A stretch of 64,000 bases of DNA from Marinobacter aromaticivorans (GCF_002806975.1 NZ_NIHD01000014.1:1-64000); one strand, 5' to 3'. Shown: positions 18,546-27,199, numbered from the stretch's first letter. The notes: generated from the letters alone by a model not told the origin. Numbers and translations: made by a program.

Positions 18546-19667
18546 ATGGCTAACAAAGATAAATACGGTGCTTCAAAGCTATCGATTCTTGACGACGAAT
18601 CTGAGATGCCAGATCCAGTCGATGAGAGTTACTTTGAGGGTTCAAGAAGTCCGGCATTGAATTCCTTTAGTAATGAGTCGGTCCGGAAGAAAACCTATAC
18701 CGATGAACTTGAGGAGCAGGTTGCACATCTTGAAAGTGAGTACGAGTCAGTCAACGAGAAATTGAAGGCCGCTCTTGCTGGTGCTTCAACAACAGGTAGC
18801 TCAGTTGTTCTCGATATGCCGGTCAGCAAGGAGAGTGTCAGCTTCGAGCTCCAGGACATTGATCCTTCACTCATTGATGTATCGCCTGAAAATGAGCGGA
18901 AGCAGGAATTCCTTGATGAGATTTCTTTGTCGGATATTTTACCGACAATTCGCTCTGGTGGTGGCAATCAGTACCCTGGGATGGTGCGTCCGAAACCAGA
19001 TGGACGGTTTGAGCTACTTTATGGGTCGCGACGTAGGGCTGCATGTCGTATTGCCGGCGTTAACTTCAAAACATTTGTGGGCGATGTTCCCAACGTAGAT
19101 GTTAGAGCTTTGAGTCTGCTTGAGAATGACAGCAAGGATGTATCTTTCTTTGAAAAGGCTCAGGCTTATGAGCGTTTGATTGAACTTGGTGAATACAGGA
19201 GCTGGAATGAACTGAGTAAGGCCAAAGGGTTTTCTCAGTCGACTTCTTCACGTTACAAATTGCTTTGCGAACTTGAAGAGATCTTTGTTCGAATTCTGCC
19301 GGCGCCAAGTGATATGGCTCAAAGCTACGGCGAGATCATTTCGAAACTCAAGAAGAAAAACCCTGAGAAGCTTTTTTCTAGGGCGGAGCAACTTCTTGAG
19401 GATCGCAAAGAATCGCTGAAAGAGGGTCGCGAATTACTTAACTATGATCAGGTAGTTGCTGCTCTCAAAAGCGCGGTCAGGGCTCCATCAACACCCACTT
19501 CGTCAATTCCGCCAAAAGTTTATGCAAGCAAAGATGGAAAAAGGGTTCTGAAGCGAACTGTTTCAGCTGACGGTGTTTGCAAAATTCAAATTGAGGGTCT
19601 TTCAGAATCTGATATCGAAGCCGCCGTCGAACTTCTTAATAAGAAATTTAAGATGAATGAATCATGA
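18546..19667 (+). CDS. parB: ParB centromere-binding protein
   Basis: 373 aa. An acidic, helical N-terminal region likely contacts ParA. The ParB/Srx-like domain has LLYGSRRRAACRIAGV (the GxRRxxA box). It is followed by a helix-turn-helix (WNELSKAKGFSQSTSSRYKLL, ~220) and a C-terminal dimerisation region. It binds the repeats immediately downstream and stimulates ParA. Confidence 0.92.
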   Translation: MANKDKYGASKLSILDDESEMPDPVDESYFEGSRSPALNSFSNESVRKKTYTDELEEQVAHLESEYESVNEKLKAALAGASTTGSSVVLDMPVSKESVSFELQDIDPSLIDVSPENERKQEFLDEISLSDILPTIRSGGGNQYPGMVRPKPDGRFELLYGSRRRAACRIAGVNFKTFVGDVPNVDVRALSLLENDSKDVSFFEKAQAYERLIELGEYRSWNELSKAKGFSQSTSSRYKLLCELEEIFVRILPAPSDMAQSYGEIISKLKKKNPEKLFSRAEQLLEDRKESLKEGRELLNYDQVVAALKSAVRAPSTPTSSIPPKVYASKDGKRVLKRTVSADGVCKIQIEGLSESDIEAAVELLNKKFKMNES

Positions 19668-19738
19668 TAATCTCTGGTTGATAGGCGAGGGCGGCATGCT
19701 GCTGCCCCTTTCCTATTGGCAGAGGAGTTGACTCGATT

Positions 19739-19959
19739 TTACCCGTCGCGGGTAACCTCTCAGAATTCAGATTTACCCGTCGCGGGTAACCTCCCAGATA
19801 CCAGACTTACCCGTGGCGGGTAACCTCCCAGATACCAGACTTACCCGTGGCGGGTAACTTCCCAGAAACCAGACTTACCCGTGGCGGGTAACCTCCCAGA
19901 AACCAGACTTACCCGTGGCGGGTAACCCCCCAGAATTCAGATTTACCCGTGGCGTGTAG
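19739..19959 (+). repeat. parS: parS centromere: seven 34-bp repeats with palindromic cores
   Basis: A 17-bp core TTACCCGTSGCGGGTAA starts at 19739, 19773, 19807, 19841, 19875, 19909 and 19943, exactly 34 bp apart. The last copy has decayed (GCGTGTAG). Spacers of 17 bp are also conserved (ACCTCCCAGATACCAGAC type). Located right after parB, this is the expected ParB-binding centromere array. The rest of the 423-bp gap to 20090 shows no gene. Confidence 0.93.
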
Positions 19960-20090
19960 CACCCACACAGATCAGTGATCCGGGTCAGGTAAATAGATAC
20001 TTGGTTGGGGTGGTATTAGCGGTATCGGGATACGATAGAGCAGAGTTTAGTCGCAGGCTATTAAGGTTGATGGCTCCACATGCTGTGATC

Positions 20091-20648
20091 TTAAAAGTCA
20101 TCAGAGGGTTTGTAGCCAAGCTTTTCACAGAGGAAGTCAAATTCATCCAGGCTAAAGAAATCGACAGTTATCGATCCTGATTTTTTTTTATGGTTGAAGC
20201 GGATCCTGGTTGGCTGGCCAGTATGGTCTGAGATGTCCCTTTCAAGCTTTCGAATATCTGTCTCATTGTCCAGCTTTTTGCCTCGAGCAATTTGCTCTAG
20301 TTGAGAGACCGTTGTCTTTGTTTTAAGCAAAAGTTTTAACAAGTCTCGCCGCGTGGGGTAGGGCAGTGAAGCTATTGCCCGCATGTGACCAAATGTGATG
20401 CTTACAGGGTACTGGGCCCAAAGCTGGAACTCTTCTAGTGATAAGGATTTGCCAACACGAATAAGGTGTGTGACAACATACTTTTTCCGAATTTTCAGAG
20501 CATCCCTAATATCAGCATTCGCATAACCGTCTTCAACGAGATGCCGAACAACCCACGCCTTCATCAGATTGCTAGACCAGGAAGTGGGAGTTGTTTCGAA
20601 GAACTCTATCGCTTCAGTGGCATCAGTAAATATTGGGAGCCTTTCCAC
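20091..20648 (-). CDS. short ParB/KorB-like DNA-binding protein
   Basis: 185 aa from a GTG with GAGG seven bases upstream. It lacks the N-terminal ParB nuclease-fold domain. A KorB-like helix-turn-helix (YANADIRDALKIRKKYVVTHLIRVGKSL, ~42-70) is followed by IASLPYPTRRDLLKLLLKTKTTVSQLEQIARGKK. The C-terminal part resembles the ParB dimerisation domain (TRIRFNHKKKSGSITVDFFSLDEFDFLCEKLGY). It may act as a repressor rather than a clamp-forming partition protein. It faces the parS array and is divergent from the DUF2857 gene, with several palindromes in the gap between. Confidence 0.7.
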   Translation of the reverse strand: MERLPIFTDATEAIEFFETTPTSWSSNLMKAWVVRHLVEDGYANADIRDALKIRKKYVVTHLIRVGKSLSLEEFQLWAQYPVSITFGHMRAIASLPYPTRRDLLKLLLKTKTTVSQLEQIARGKKLDNETDIRKLERDISDHTGQPTRIRFNHKKKSGSITVDFFSLDEFDFLCEKLGYKPSDDF

Positions 20649-20738
20649 GCATTAACCTCAAGTATCTTGGTGTGCAATGCCGTCGCCTGCGAAAGCTCAT
20701 GGTTGATTGCTGAAAGTTATTCGTGCTCGAATTGTACC

Positions 20739-20869
20739 GTAGTCATATGACTACAGCATAAAGTATTGCGTCTGAAATTGCAGACAAAATAAATTTTTTT
20801 GCGCTAATTACTGACTAAAAATTTGACAGACGGTAACATTTTGTAAATGATTGTCTGAAAATTCAGACA
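20739..20869. promoter_or_regulatory. cluster of palindromes between divergent genes
   Basis: In the 346-bp gap 20649-20994 lie a perfect 16-bp palindrome GTAGTCATATGACTAC (20739-20754), the imperfect pair GTCTG-N6-CAGAC (20770-20785), and TGTCTGAA-aa-TTCAGACA (20852-20869). The two TGTCTGAA sites share half-sites 82 bp apart, and a lone CAGAC lies between them. These look like operators for the divergent short ParB-like gene and the DUF2857 operon. Confidence 0.5.
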
Positions 20870-20994
20870 GCCAAAGTGTTAACGGACACGTGTGGACGCA
20901 GAACGGGCAGGGATTGTACGGACTGAGTTGTTCCGCAAAGAGGCGCCACAGGCAGCCTCAGGCTATAAACCAGGTTCAGCAAGGAGAATAAGCT

Positions 20995-21627
20995 GTGTCA
21001 GCCTGCGAAAACTTCCGATATGAAAGCGCCCAATTCATCTCAGCACTGCTAGTAAAGACCTTAGGCAATGCCAGAGTCGGCTTTTTCGACTCCGTCGAAG
21101 ACATTGGCTTGTCCATCGACTCCCTAAGAATCCTTGAATCCCTTAAACCTGACCAAATCACACGCGTCGCAGCGAATTACTGTGCAACGGGGAAATCGCT
21201 GGAGGATTGGTTCCCTATCAATGCAGCCAGGATTTCAAAGCTGCTCGAAGTAGAGGCTTCCGAGTCCGAACAGCATGCGATGATTGATGAGATGTTGATG
21301 CGTGGAGCGTGTCTTAATCTCATGAAGGAATTCTTCGGGTTGAGGACAACCCACGTCTCGACCAGAAAACGGATCTTGGGTATTCCAACTGTTCGGGGAC
21401 GGTTGGTAGTTCCAACACATGAAGAACAATGCCGGATCTATGAAGAATGGCTGAATCTCATTGAGGTTACCGATATTCGTCACCGCTTGCTTGAGGTCGC
21501 TCGCCGCACGAACCTGCCTCTTTCGATGATCTATCGGGAGATCAAAGAAATTGAGCAGGTAATGAATCAGTCAAAGAACAACGCCTCGATTCCAGTTCAA
21601 ACTCGTAACCTACAAGTCGCATTCTAA
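20995..21627 (+). CDS. DUF2857-family protein (possible FlhC-like regulator)
   Basis: 210 aa from GTG with AAGGAG upstream. The segment MRGACLNLMKEFFGLRTTHVSTRKRILGIP followed by GRLVVPTHEEQCRIYEEWL matches the DUF2857 (PF11198) pattern seen in genomic-island conjugative elements. That segment also recalls the DNA-binding part of FlhC-type activators. It is followed after 10 bp by the PFL_4669 gene, the usual order in these islands. It is the best candidate in the window for an activator of the transfer regulon (inference). Confidence 0.65.
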   Translation: MSACENFRYESAQFISALLVKTLGNARVGFFDSVEDIGLSIDSLRILESLKPDQITRVAANYCATGKSLEDWFPINAARISKLLEVEASESEQHAMIDEMLMRGACLNLMKEFFGLRTTHVSTRKRILGIPTVRGRLVVPTHEEQCRIYEEWLNLIEVTDIRHRLLEVARRTNLPLSMIYREIKEIEQVMNQSKNNASIPVQTRNLQVAF

Positions 21628-21637
21628 GGAGCAGAAA

Positions 21638-22447
21638 ATGACCGATAAAACATCAAAAATGGCATCAATTGCTCCTACACAGGACATTGAGATCGAATTG
21701 GCAACACGACCTGCGCTAAGGCTTTGGCAAGGTCGGGAAAAAACTGAAAAGAAGCATGGAATTCTTGGGCTTCCTGGATTCTGTTCGCGAGTACGCTCGC
21801 TCGAACAGGCAATACGAGAAGACGATCCCTACGCGGACTTCCACTTTGCTCAAATTGAAGAGGGCATTGAGCATTTGTCTGAGGATCTCGATGCTGAATT
21901 GGCTGATATCGAAGAATTCATCAAGGAAAACGTCCCATCAGCGATGAGGCTTCCAAATGTGGCTTCGAAAAATCCTGTGGTAGTTCCAGTCCGCTTTGCT
22001 TCACGTCTCGGTTTTCAGCTTGTTTACCAGCTCCTAAAGGTGGATCAGATTGTTCTGAAGATTTTGCTGGCTAGTCACATCGGCCTTATTGAGACTAAAA
22101 CCAAGTTTCAGACTTTGGCTCGAGTAGAGAAACGTGTCAGAGGAGTTCTGCACCTGGTTTACAAGTACCGACACACCGGGGTCAGCCGCGACGACATGGC
22201 GGCCAACAATCAGCGAGCTCAGAAAGCAAAAGAGCTTATGGGTGAATTGGAGCAGGGTTATTTGGAAGGCACAACCAGATCGCCAAACGCACCCTCTCTC
22301 CCCCAAACACGACTGAATACCCTGGGCGCAGATCTGTCAAAATCAGAGAAAAAGGCCGGTTCGTCGAAGCAGGTAAATGCAGACCTGGAGTCAAAGCTGG
22401 ACAGCGTGCTGGCAAAAGCCGAAGCAGAAGCGGAAACAGAAGCCTGA
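21638..22447 (+). CDS. integrating conjugative element protein, PFL_4669 family (TIGR03761/DUF1845)
   Basis: 269 aa with an AAGGAG ribosome site. Family landmarks are RPALRLWQGRE, GILGLPGFCSRVRSLEQAIREDDPYADFHFAQIEEGIEHL, and LVYQLLKVDQIVLKILLASHIGLI. The last ~50 residues are Ala/Glu-rich and disordered. The family is a constant companion of DUF2857 genes in genomic-island type ICEs; its role is not established but is probably regulatory or DNA-processing. Confidence 0.8.
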   Translation: MTDKTSKMASIAPTQDIEIELATRPALRLWQGREKTEKKHGILGLPGFCSRVRSLEQAIREDDPYADFHFAQIEEGIEHLSEDLDAELADIEEFIKENVPSAMRLPNVASKNPVVVPVRFASRLGFQLVYQLLKVDQIVLKILLASHIGLIETKTKFQTLARVEKRVRGVLHLVYKYRHTGVSRDDMAANNQRAQKAKELMGELEQGYLEGTTRSPNAPSLPQTRLNTLGADLSKSEKKAGSSKQVNADLESKLDSVLAKAEAEAETEA

Positions 22448-22478
22448 TTTCCCGGGGAGTGTGTTAGGCGACATCACT

Positions 22479-22505
22479 GGGTGCCCAAGGTGGCGCCCTT
22501 TTTTT
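22479..22505 (+). terminator. rho-independent terminator after the PFL_4669 gene
   Basis: GGGTGCC (22479-22485), six-base loop, GGCGCCC (22492-22498), then seven T. The stem includes one G-U pair. Confidence 0.8.
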
Positions 22506-22515
22506 GTTTCACGCA

Positions 22516-22596
22516 TGGATCATAACCGGCCGAAACTTGGATCGAAACCAGCAGCAGTGCTGGATCAGAACCGGTTATTACTGCTTGGATCAGGAG
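22516..22596 (+). repeat. four short TGGATC repeats in a leader
   Basis: TGGATCATAACCGG, TGGATCGAAACCAG, TGGATCAGAACCGG and TGGATCAGGAG start at 22516, 22538, 22561 and 22586 (spacing 22, 23, 25 bp). They fill the gap between the terminator and the gene at 22607, whose ribosome site is part of the last copy. Near-helical spacing suggests a protein-binding array or a translation-control leader. Confidence 0.45.
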
Positions 22597-22606
22597 AGGA
22601 ATTTCG

Positions 22607-23041
22607 GTGACCATCCCTTTAAATATAAATTTACTAATACCTTTTAAGGATAATGAGGGCGCGAGGCGAAACTTGTACCGCAAGGATATCGAACGATTTC
22701 GCGATCAGCTTGAAGCCAGAGCGGCTGAACTCAGAGACGATTTGATTTCAAATTTCGGGGAGGATTTCGAGCTGACTATTGCTGGTAGATCGGATGGAAC
22801 CACTACCAAATATTTCTGGCGATTTCGGTCATCCAAGCGAGACCGGAAATACGTTCGCCTTCATGCTAAGACCGTGAAGGACTATCTCAAGGTCTTCGAT
22901 CCGAACCAGGTGCTACACCTCAAAGACATCGAAGAGGAATTGATCTACCTGAATGCAAACCTCCGACTCTTGAAAGGTTTTATTGATGCGATCGAGCAAT
23001 CGGAATCAGAACTGGTCGATTTGAGGGTGGCAGAGTTCTAG
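22607..23041 (+). CDS. hypothetical protein
   Basis: 144 aa from GTG with CAGGAGAGGA upstream. Positively charged and helical, with KYFWRFRSSKRDRKYVRLHAKTVKDYL and a Leu/Glu-rich C-terminus (LKDIEEELIYLNANLRLLKGFIDAI). It shares a loose pattern with DUF3158 proteins, which occupy a similar place (near PFL_4669 and ssb) in other islands, but similarity is too weak to claim membership. Confidence 0.55.
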   Translation: MTIPLNINLLIPFKDNEGARRNLYRKDIERFRDQLEARAAELRDDLISNFGEDFELTIAGRSDGTTTKYFWRFRSSKRDRKYVRLHAKTVKDYLKVFDPNQVLHLKDIEEELIYLNANLRLLKGFIDAIEQSESELVDLRVAEF

Positions 23042-23463
23042 TTGCGAAATACTCGGCGACCTGCAAGAATTCAAGCATAACCAAGCCCCCGGGCTCAGCT
23101 GCAAAGTTTTCCCCTTTGCTAATCTCTACTCCTCAATTCAGAAACTGTGAGCTGACCAGGTAAGGGTTCCTCTTTGCCAACCTTGGGCCGCGCTCGCTAT
23201 CCCGAAAGCCTTGGATAACTTCCAGGGCATTCCGGTTAGCGTTCACGGCCTAGCCTCATCTGTGTTAATGACTCGGTTAGCCGGCAAGCAAATCTTGCAG
23301 TGATGATAGGACGCCAGACGAGTGGCTTTTGTGTGGTTTTTAGCCATGCCGTGCGATCGCTATAAGCACGCACGAAAATATTGGGGGAACAACGATCCCA
23401 CCGCCCCATTTCCGGATCAGCCTCAAATTCGGGTTTCGCTATACCCGTCCTCGAATACAGCGA
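23042..23463. other. 422-bp stretch without a convincing gene
   Basis: No frame here has both a plausible start and coding character; the frames at 23236-23472 and 23322-23510 look like shadows. Because it ends in a strong plus-strand terminator (23464-23488), a non-coding transcript is possible. Confidence 0.35.
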
Positions 23464-23488
23464 AGCACCCACTGGGGTGCTTTTTTCT
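23464..23488 (+). terminator. rho-independent terminator before the pilL operon
   Basis: AGCACCC-actg-GGGTGCT followed by a run of T. It isolates the pilL-traD operon from upstream transcription. Confidence 0.85.
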
Positions 23489-23507
23489 TTTCTGCGGAGG
23501 GCACGAA

Positions 23508-23537
23508 TAAACGGTCATCGACCCGTGACCTTTTAAA
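23508..23537 (+). promoter_or_regulatory. regulon operator copy 3 (pilL-traD operon)
   Basis: AAACGGTC (left arm ends at 23516), 10-base spacer, GACCTTTTAAA (23527-23537). A -10-like TTAAAT follows in the next 20 bases. It lies 60 bp before the first gene, right after the terminator. Confidence 0.7.
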
Positions 23538-23597
23538 CCGCAATTAAATAGGGAAACCCCATAGGCTACCCCTGAATTCTATTCAGAGGTTTTTGCC

Positions 23598-24050
23598 ATG
23601 AAAGTTTTACCCCTTGCTTTGCTGTGCTGCCTCTCAGTCTCAGCATACGCAGAATCAGTCATCCCTTCTGACCAGGCAGAACGTGAGCAAGTGGAGCGGA
23701 TGCAAACTGGTCGGTATTCGTTTGTTCAAAACATCCCGCCAGTTGATCAGCTGAATCCATTGAAGGTAGTGATTCGCACTCGGGTTCCTCAATCAATCAA
23801 TTCCGTCGGACAAACCGTGGAATTTCTGCTGGCACGCTCAGGCTACGTTCTGGCTGATGCCTCTGTGCTGAGTGAAGAGGCTAAGGTGCTCCTGGATCTT
23901 CCTCTCCCAGCCATTCATCGCACTATTGGGCCGATGACCTTGGACCGCGCTTTGAACACGCTCTCTGGCGAAGCCTTCGAGCTGATCGTAGATCCTGTTC
24001 ATCGAAAGGTTGCCTTCGAGCTGTCTGAAAAGCTGGGAGGCGAGTCATGA
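23598..24050 (+). CDS. PilL N-terminal-domain conjugation protein (TIGR03748)
   Basis: 150 aa. Signal peptide (MKVLPLALLCCLSVSAYAES), then the domain marked by GRYSFVQNIPPVDQLNPLKVV, SVGQTVEFLLARSGYVLAD and LPLPAIHRTIGPMTLDRALNTLSG. The same domain forms the N-terminus of PilL in type IV-like conjugative pili and stands alone in genomic-island ICEs. It should be periplasmic, with a role in envelope assembly of the mating apparatus. First gene of the operon; its stop overlaps the next start by 4 bp. Confidence 0.82.
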   Translation: MKVLPLALLCCLSVSAYAESVIPSDQAEREQVERMQTGRYSFVQNIPPVDQLNPLKVVIRTRVPQSINSVGQTVEFLLARSGYVLADASVLSEEAKVLLDLPLPAIHRTIGPMTLDRALNTLSGEAFELIVDPVHRKVAFELSEKLGGES

Positions 24051-25003
24051 GCAAGCTGCAAAAGGGTATCGTTCAGAGCATTTCACCGGCCGCAATGAAC
24101 AGGGAGCCTGAGCAAGTAGCGTTGAGCGAGGCTCATGACGCATTCGAGGAAGCTGGAGTCGCGACAAATGAACTTCGTGATCCTGGCGCCAAACAATCCG
24201 AAGATGAACTGGAGAATTTCGATCTGGATCTTCCGGTGTCCGAGTCCAGGGGAGCTGTCGGCTCCGAGGGCGAATCAGAAATTGAGCCGGAACCAATCCC
24301 CGTGAAGTCCAAAACCTCTAAAAAGAAAGCACCGAAAACGGCAGGTGGAGGTGGAAAATTGCTGGGTGGATCAGCTCTGGTGGTTTCATTGCTGGCTCTC
24401 AGCGTCGCGGGAGTGATTGGCTTTAATCAGCTCGAAAGCGATAGTCAGATCCGTCAAACAGTTTTTGGCCTTCAAGAATCAATCTCGGACCTGGTGACTC
24501 AGGATGGCGAGATTTCTCAGAGTCTGGCCCAGACACAGTCTGCTGTTACAGAGAACACGGCCCGCATCTCCGACATCGAACAATTCCGTTCTGACCTTGC
24601 AACCCTGTCAACTGTGCTGGACAGCATCCAAAACGAACTGGGCGGTATCAAGACCACGTTGTCAGATCATCGGAAAATCCTCGATGAGCACCGACTCGAT
24701 ATCGATGTCGTCAGCAAGGAAGTCAAAACCCTCAGTGAGCGTCCGGCAAGGACTGTCGTTAAGACAGTACCGGCGCCAGCACCCCAGCCCATTTCAGAAG
24801 TCCAGACACTGGAAGGTGCCACTGTTGCCAGCATCGACATGTGGGGTGTCGAGCCTTACGTGGTTCTTCAAGACTCATCAGGTGGTTGGGTACCCCTCAA
24901 AGTTGGTGACTATTACCGCGGATGGAAACTTCAGGGTGCAGTGAATGGTGAGGCGGTTTTCAAAGCCGGCTCGAAAGTTCGACGCCTGAGCGTGGAGGGT
25001 TAA
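24047..25003 (+). CDS. bitopic membrane protein with periplasmic coiled coil
   Basis: 318 aa. An acidic cytoplasmic region (~1-85) is followed by a Lys-rich turn, a single membrane segment (~102-125, LLGGSALVVSLLALSVAGVIGF), a predicted coiled coil (~130-225), a proline-rich hinge (PAPAPQP) and a small C-terminal domain (SIDMWGVEPYVVLQDSSGGWVPLKVGDYYRGWKLQGA). That last part resembles the beta-rich fold of PilP-like pilus-assembly proteins. Overlaps pilL by 4 bp. Confidence 0.6.
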   Translation: MSKLQKGIVQSISPAAMNREPEQVALSEAHDAFEEAGVATNELRDPGAKQSEDELENFDLDLPVSESRGAVGSEGESEIEPEPIPVKSKTSKKKAPKTAGGGGKLLGGSALVVSLLALSVAGVIGFNQLESDSQIRQTVFGLQESISDLVTQDGEISQSLAQTQSAVTENTARISDIEQFRSDLATLSTVLDSIQNELGGIKTTLSDHRKILDEHRLDIDVVSKEVKTLSERPARTVVKTVPAPAPQPISEVQTLEGATVASIDMWGVEPYVVLQDSSGGWVPLKVGDYYRGWKLQGAVNGEAVFKAGSKVRRLSVEG

Positions 25004-25006
25004 GAG

Positions 25007-25321
25007 ATGGAACCAATCACATTGGCAGGTCTTTTTGTTGTGGCTGTTGGCGGGGGTATGTATTTCAACGCTGCTGATCAGCAAATGCATGAGGACACAG
25101 CACCACAAGCCGAAAACGTTCCTGAGGTTGCTTCCGAGAGCACGAGTTTTGCCCGGGGCATTTTTATTCCAACAGATCGTGGTTACTACATTTCGAATCT
25201 TTCATCGGAACCGATGGAAGTAGAGGGATGCGATCAGCCGGTCCTGGTCGCCGACCTGAGTCAGCCCCGATCAACGGGAGTACGGGAAGTCTCGACAGTC
25301 ATTGTCGATTGCGAGGGGTAA
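25007..25321 (+). CDS. hypothetical small exported or membrane protein
   Basis: 104 aa. An N-terminal hydrophobic segment (LAGLFVVAVGGGMYF) and a soluble tail with two cysteines (GCDQPV, VDCEG) that could form a disulfide in the periplasm. Starts 3 bp after the preceding stop and ends 3 bp before the next gene. No family recognised. Confidence 0.6.
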   Translation: MEPITLAGLFVVAVGGGMYFNAADQQMHEDTAPQAENVPEVASESTSFARGIFIPTDRGYYISNLSSEPMEVEGCDQPVLVADLSQPRSTGVREVSTVIVDCEG

Positions 25322-25324
25322 TTC

Positions 25325-26107
25325 ATGATTCGCAAAACCCTCTTGGCTTCTCTTCTGGTCAGCGTGGTAACGGCTGACATTGCGATAGCACAGACTCCGA
25401 CAGACACGCGCTCGATGGGGAATGTTTCCTCTCACGCGCAATCGAGTCTCGATCAGAAGTCCGGCATGCAACTGACGGATGAAGAACGGTCTCTGGCTAA
25501 GCAGTGGATGCTCAAAGAGTCTGACTGGATCAAGTATAGAAAGATCATGTCGGGTCCGCGAGGCATTTGGTCTCCGGGACTCGATCCACTCACGGCTCTC
25601 GGCGTTTCCGAGACGGACCCTGCTGAGCGTGAACGCTACGCCATGATCTGGATGAAGGTCGAATCTCGGCGCATGGAACTGGAATTGGCCTTCGAAGTGG
25701 AACGCATGAAAGCGGCCAAGGACTTGTTCGGCGAAAACCCCGTTGTGATTGATGCTCCTCATTGGGAGCAGGAGTGGAATGAGAAGTACAACGCGACCAC
25801 GACTCACGTTGCTCTGTTTGTAAACGACTTCTGCCTCGAAGATTGCGAAGACCTGGTCAGCGAAGTTAGAAAATCTGTGTCGCGAAACTCTCGTCTGGAC
25901 ATTTTTTTCAATGATGGTGCTTCAGCGGAGTCAATTTCCAAGTGGGCACGCCACATGAAGATCGATCCGGAAATTGTCCGAGCGCGGAAAGTCACGCTCA
26001 ACTTCGAGTCTGGGAAGGCTGAAGAGTTTGGCGTTGATCTCGACAACCTCCCTGCGGTTCGAACCTTCAATGTCGCATCGGGCGACATCACCGAATACGG
26101 CGAGTGA
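25325..26107 (+). CDS. integrating conjugative element protein, PFL_4693 family (TIGR03759)
   Basis: 260 aa. Signal peptide (cleavage after AIAQ), then the family core KQWMLKESDWIKYRKIMSGPRGIWSPGLDPLTALGVSE and ERERYAMIW. The C-terminal half (THVALFVNDFCLEDCEDLVSEVRK, SKWARHMKID) looks like a thioredoxin-like fold with CLEDC in place of a CxxC motif. Periplasmic part of the mating apparatus. Confidence 0.83.
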   Translation: MIRKTLLASLLVSVVTADIAIAQTPTDTRSMGNVSSHAQSSLDQKSGMQLTDEERSLAKQWMLKESDWIKYRKIMSGPRGIWSPGLDPLTALGVSETDPAERERYAMIWMKVESRRMELELAFEVERMKAAKDLFGENPVVIDAPHWEQEWNEKYNATTTHVALFVNDFCLEDCEDLVSEVRKSVSRNSRLDIFFNDGASAESISKWARHMKIDPEIVRARKVTLNFESGKAEEFGVDLDNLPAVRTFNVASGDITEYGE

Positions 26108-26117
26108 GGGTAGGGCG

Positions 26118-26651
26118 GTGAAATACCTTTTGGCGTTTCTGATCGGTGCCGGTTTGTGGGGGGACGTTCATGCCTCCCAAATTCCACCGATGTATCAGTT
26201 AGTCAGTCAGGAGCAGAAGGTACCGGCAAAACTTTTCTTCGCCATAGTTTTGAATGAGTCCAGAACTCGGACTGATCATGCAAACCGAACACTGCCTTGG
26301 CCGTGGACGATCAACCATCGTGGAAAGGCGCACTTCTTCAAAACACGCGAAGCGGCTTTCCGATTTGCAGACGGCCTGGTCAAGGCGGGGGATTACCACT
26401 TTGACGTGGGCTTGGGCCAGATGAACTGGCGCTGGCATAAAGAAAGGTTCCGCTCACTTTGGGACGCTTTTGATCCCTACCTGAATCTCACGGCAGCGGC
26501 TCAACATCTTCGTGAACAATTCGAACGACCGGAATGCTCATCATGGGAGTTGGCCATTGGTTGCTATCACCGGCCAGCGCAGCGCCCGAAAGACAAACAA
26601 ATCGCCAATGCATACAGAGAGAGAGTCATACGCTTATGGGCCAATATCTGA
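26118..26651 (+). CDS. lytic transglycosylase of the transfer system
   Basis: 177 aa from a GTG; the upstream part of the long frame overlaps the preceding gene. Signal peptide, then an SLT-type domain with catalytic Glu in FFAIVLNESRTR and the GLGQMNWRW motif. It cleaves the glycan strand of peptidoglycan to let the conjugation channel through the wall. Overlaps the next gene by 16 bp. Confidence 0.85.
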   Translation: MKYLLAFLIGAGLWGDVHASQIPPMYQLVSQEQKVPAKLFFAIVLNESRTRTDHANRTLPWPWTINHRGKAHFFKTREAAFRFADGLVKAGDYHFDVGLGQMNWRWHKERFRSLWDAFDPYLNLTAAAQHLREQFERPECSSWELAIGCYHRPAQRPKDKQIANAYRERVIRLWANI

Positions 26652-27199
26652 AAAAAGCAGCTATAGGCATTGCCTTGGCCTCAGCACTTGTTCTTCCGGT
26701 CCATGCTGGAACCATGAAAGAGCAGCTCAAGGGATTCTATGAACTCGAGATTATTGGTGATTTTGGCGGCCAGTCCGCAGAACCATTCCTTCCTACAGAT
26801 TCCGATTTTAAAGAGCAACTGCAGAAACTGAAGGATGAACGCCGTGGCAAAAGATTTTTGGTCTCGAATCTTCCTGTTTCGTCACCCTCATTGACTGTGG
26901 GCAGGGTGGGTCCTCAAGAGGCTGCTGGGATTCGGTATGACATGTTGAGCCGGCCCATGTTCATTATCGGTTACGACTCCGTTTCCATTAACTGGCTCAA
27001 GCAGAACCGGCGTTTCCTGAAAGAGAAGCGGGCTATTGGCTTGGTGGTGAACGTAGCGACTGTCGAAGAGATGAATCATTTGCAGTCCGTTGCAGGTGAG
27101 GGAATCTTGCTACAGGCGACCAATGGCGAGCAGATGGCAAAAGCCATCAACCTACGGCACTACCCGTTCTTTGTTGATCAGAATGGAGTGATGCGCTGA
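26636..27199 (+). CDS. integrating conjugative element protein, PFL_4695 family (TIGR03765)
   Basis: 187 aa from ATG 26636; the longer frame is a shadow of the transglycosylase. Signal peptide, then SSPSLTVGRVGP, PMFIIGYDSVSINWLKQNRRFLKEKRAIGLVVNVATVEEM and LRHYPFFVDQNG, all family landmarks. Periplasmic, with function in mating-pair formation presumed. Stop and next start share TGATG. Confidence 0.82.
   Translation: MGQYLKKAAIGIALASALVLPVHAGTMKEQLKGFYELEIIGDFGGQSAEPFLPTDSDFKEQLQKLKDERRGKRFLVSNLPVSSPSLTVGRVGPQEAAGIRYDMLSRPMFIIGYDSVSINWLKQNRRFLKEKRAIGLVVNVATVEEMNHLQSVAGEGILLQATNGEQMAKAINLRHYPFFVDQNGVMR

Noticed and set aside
19739..19959. CRISPR-like regular repeats
   Set aside because: Spacers are themselves conserved and repeats are palindromic with exact 34-bp phase directly after parB; this is a centromere array.
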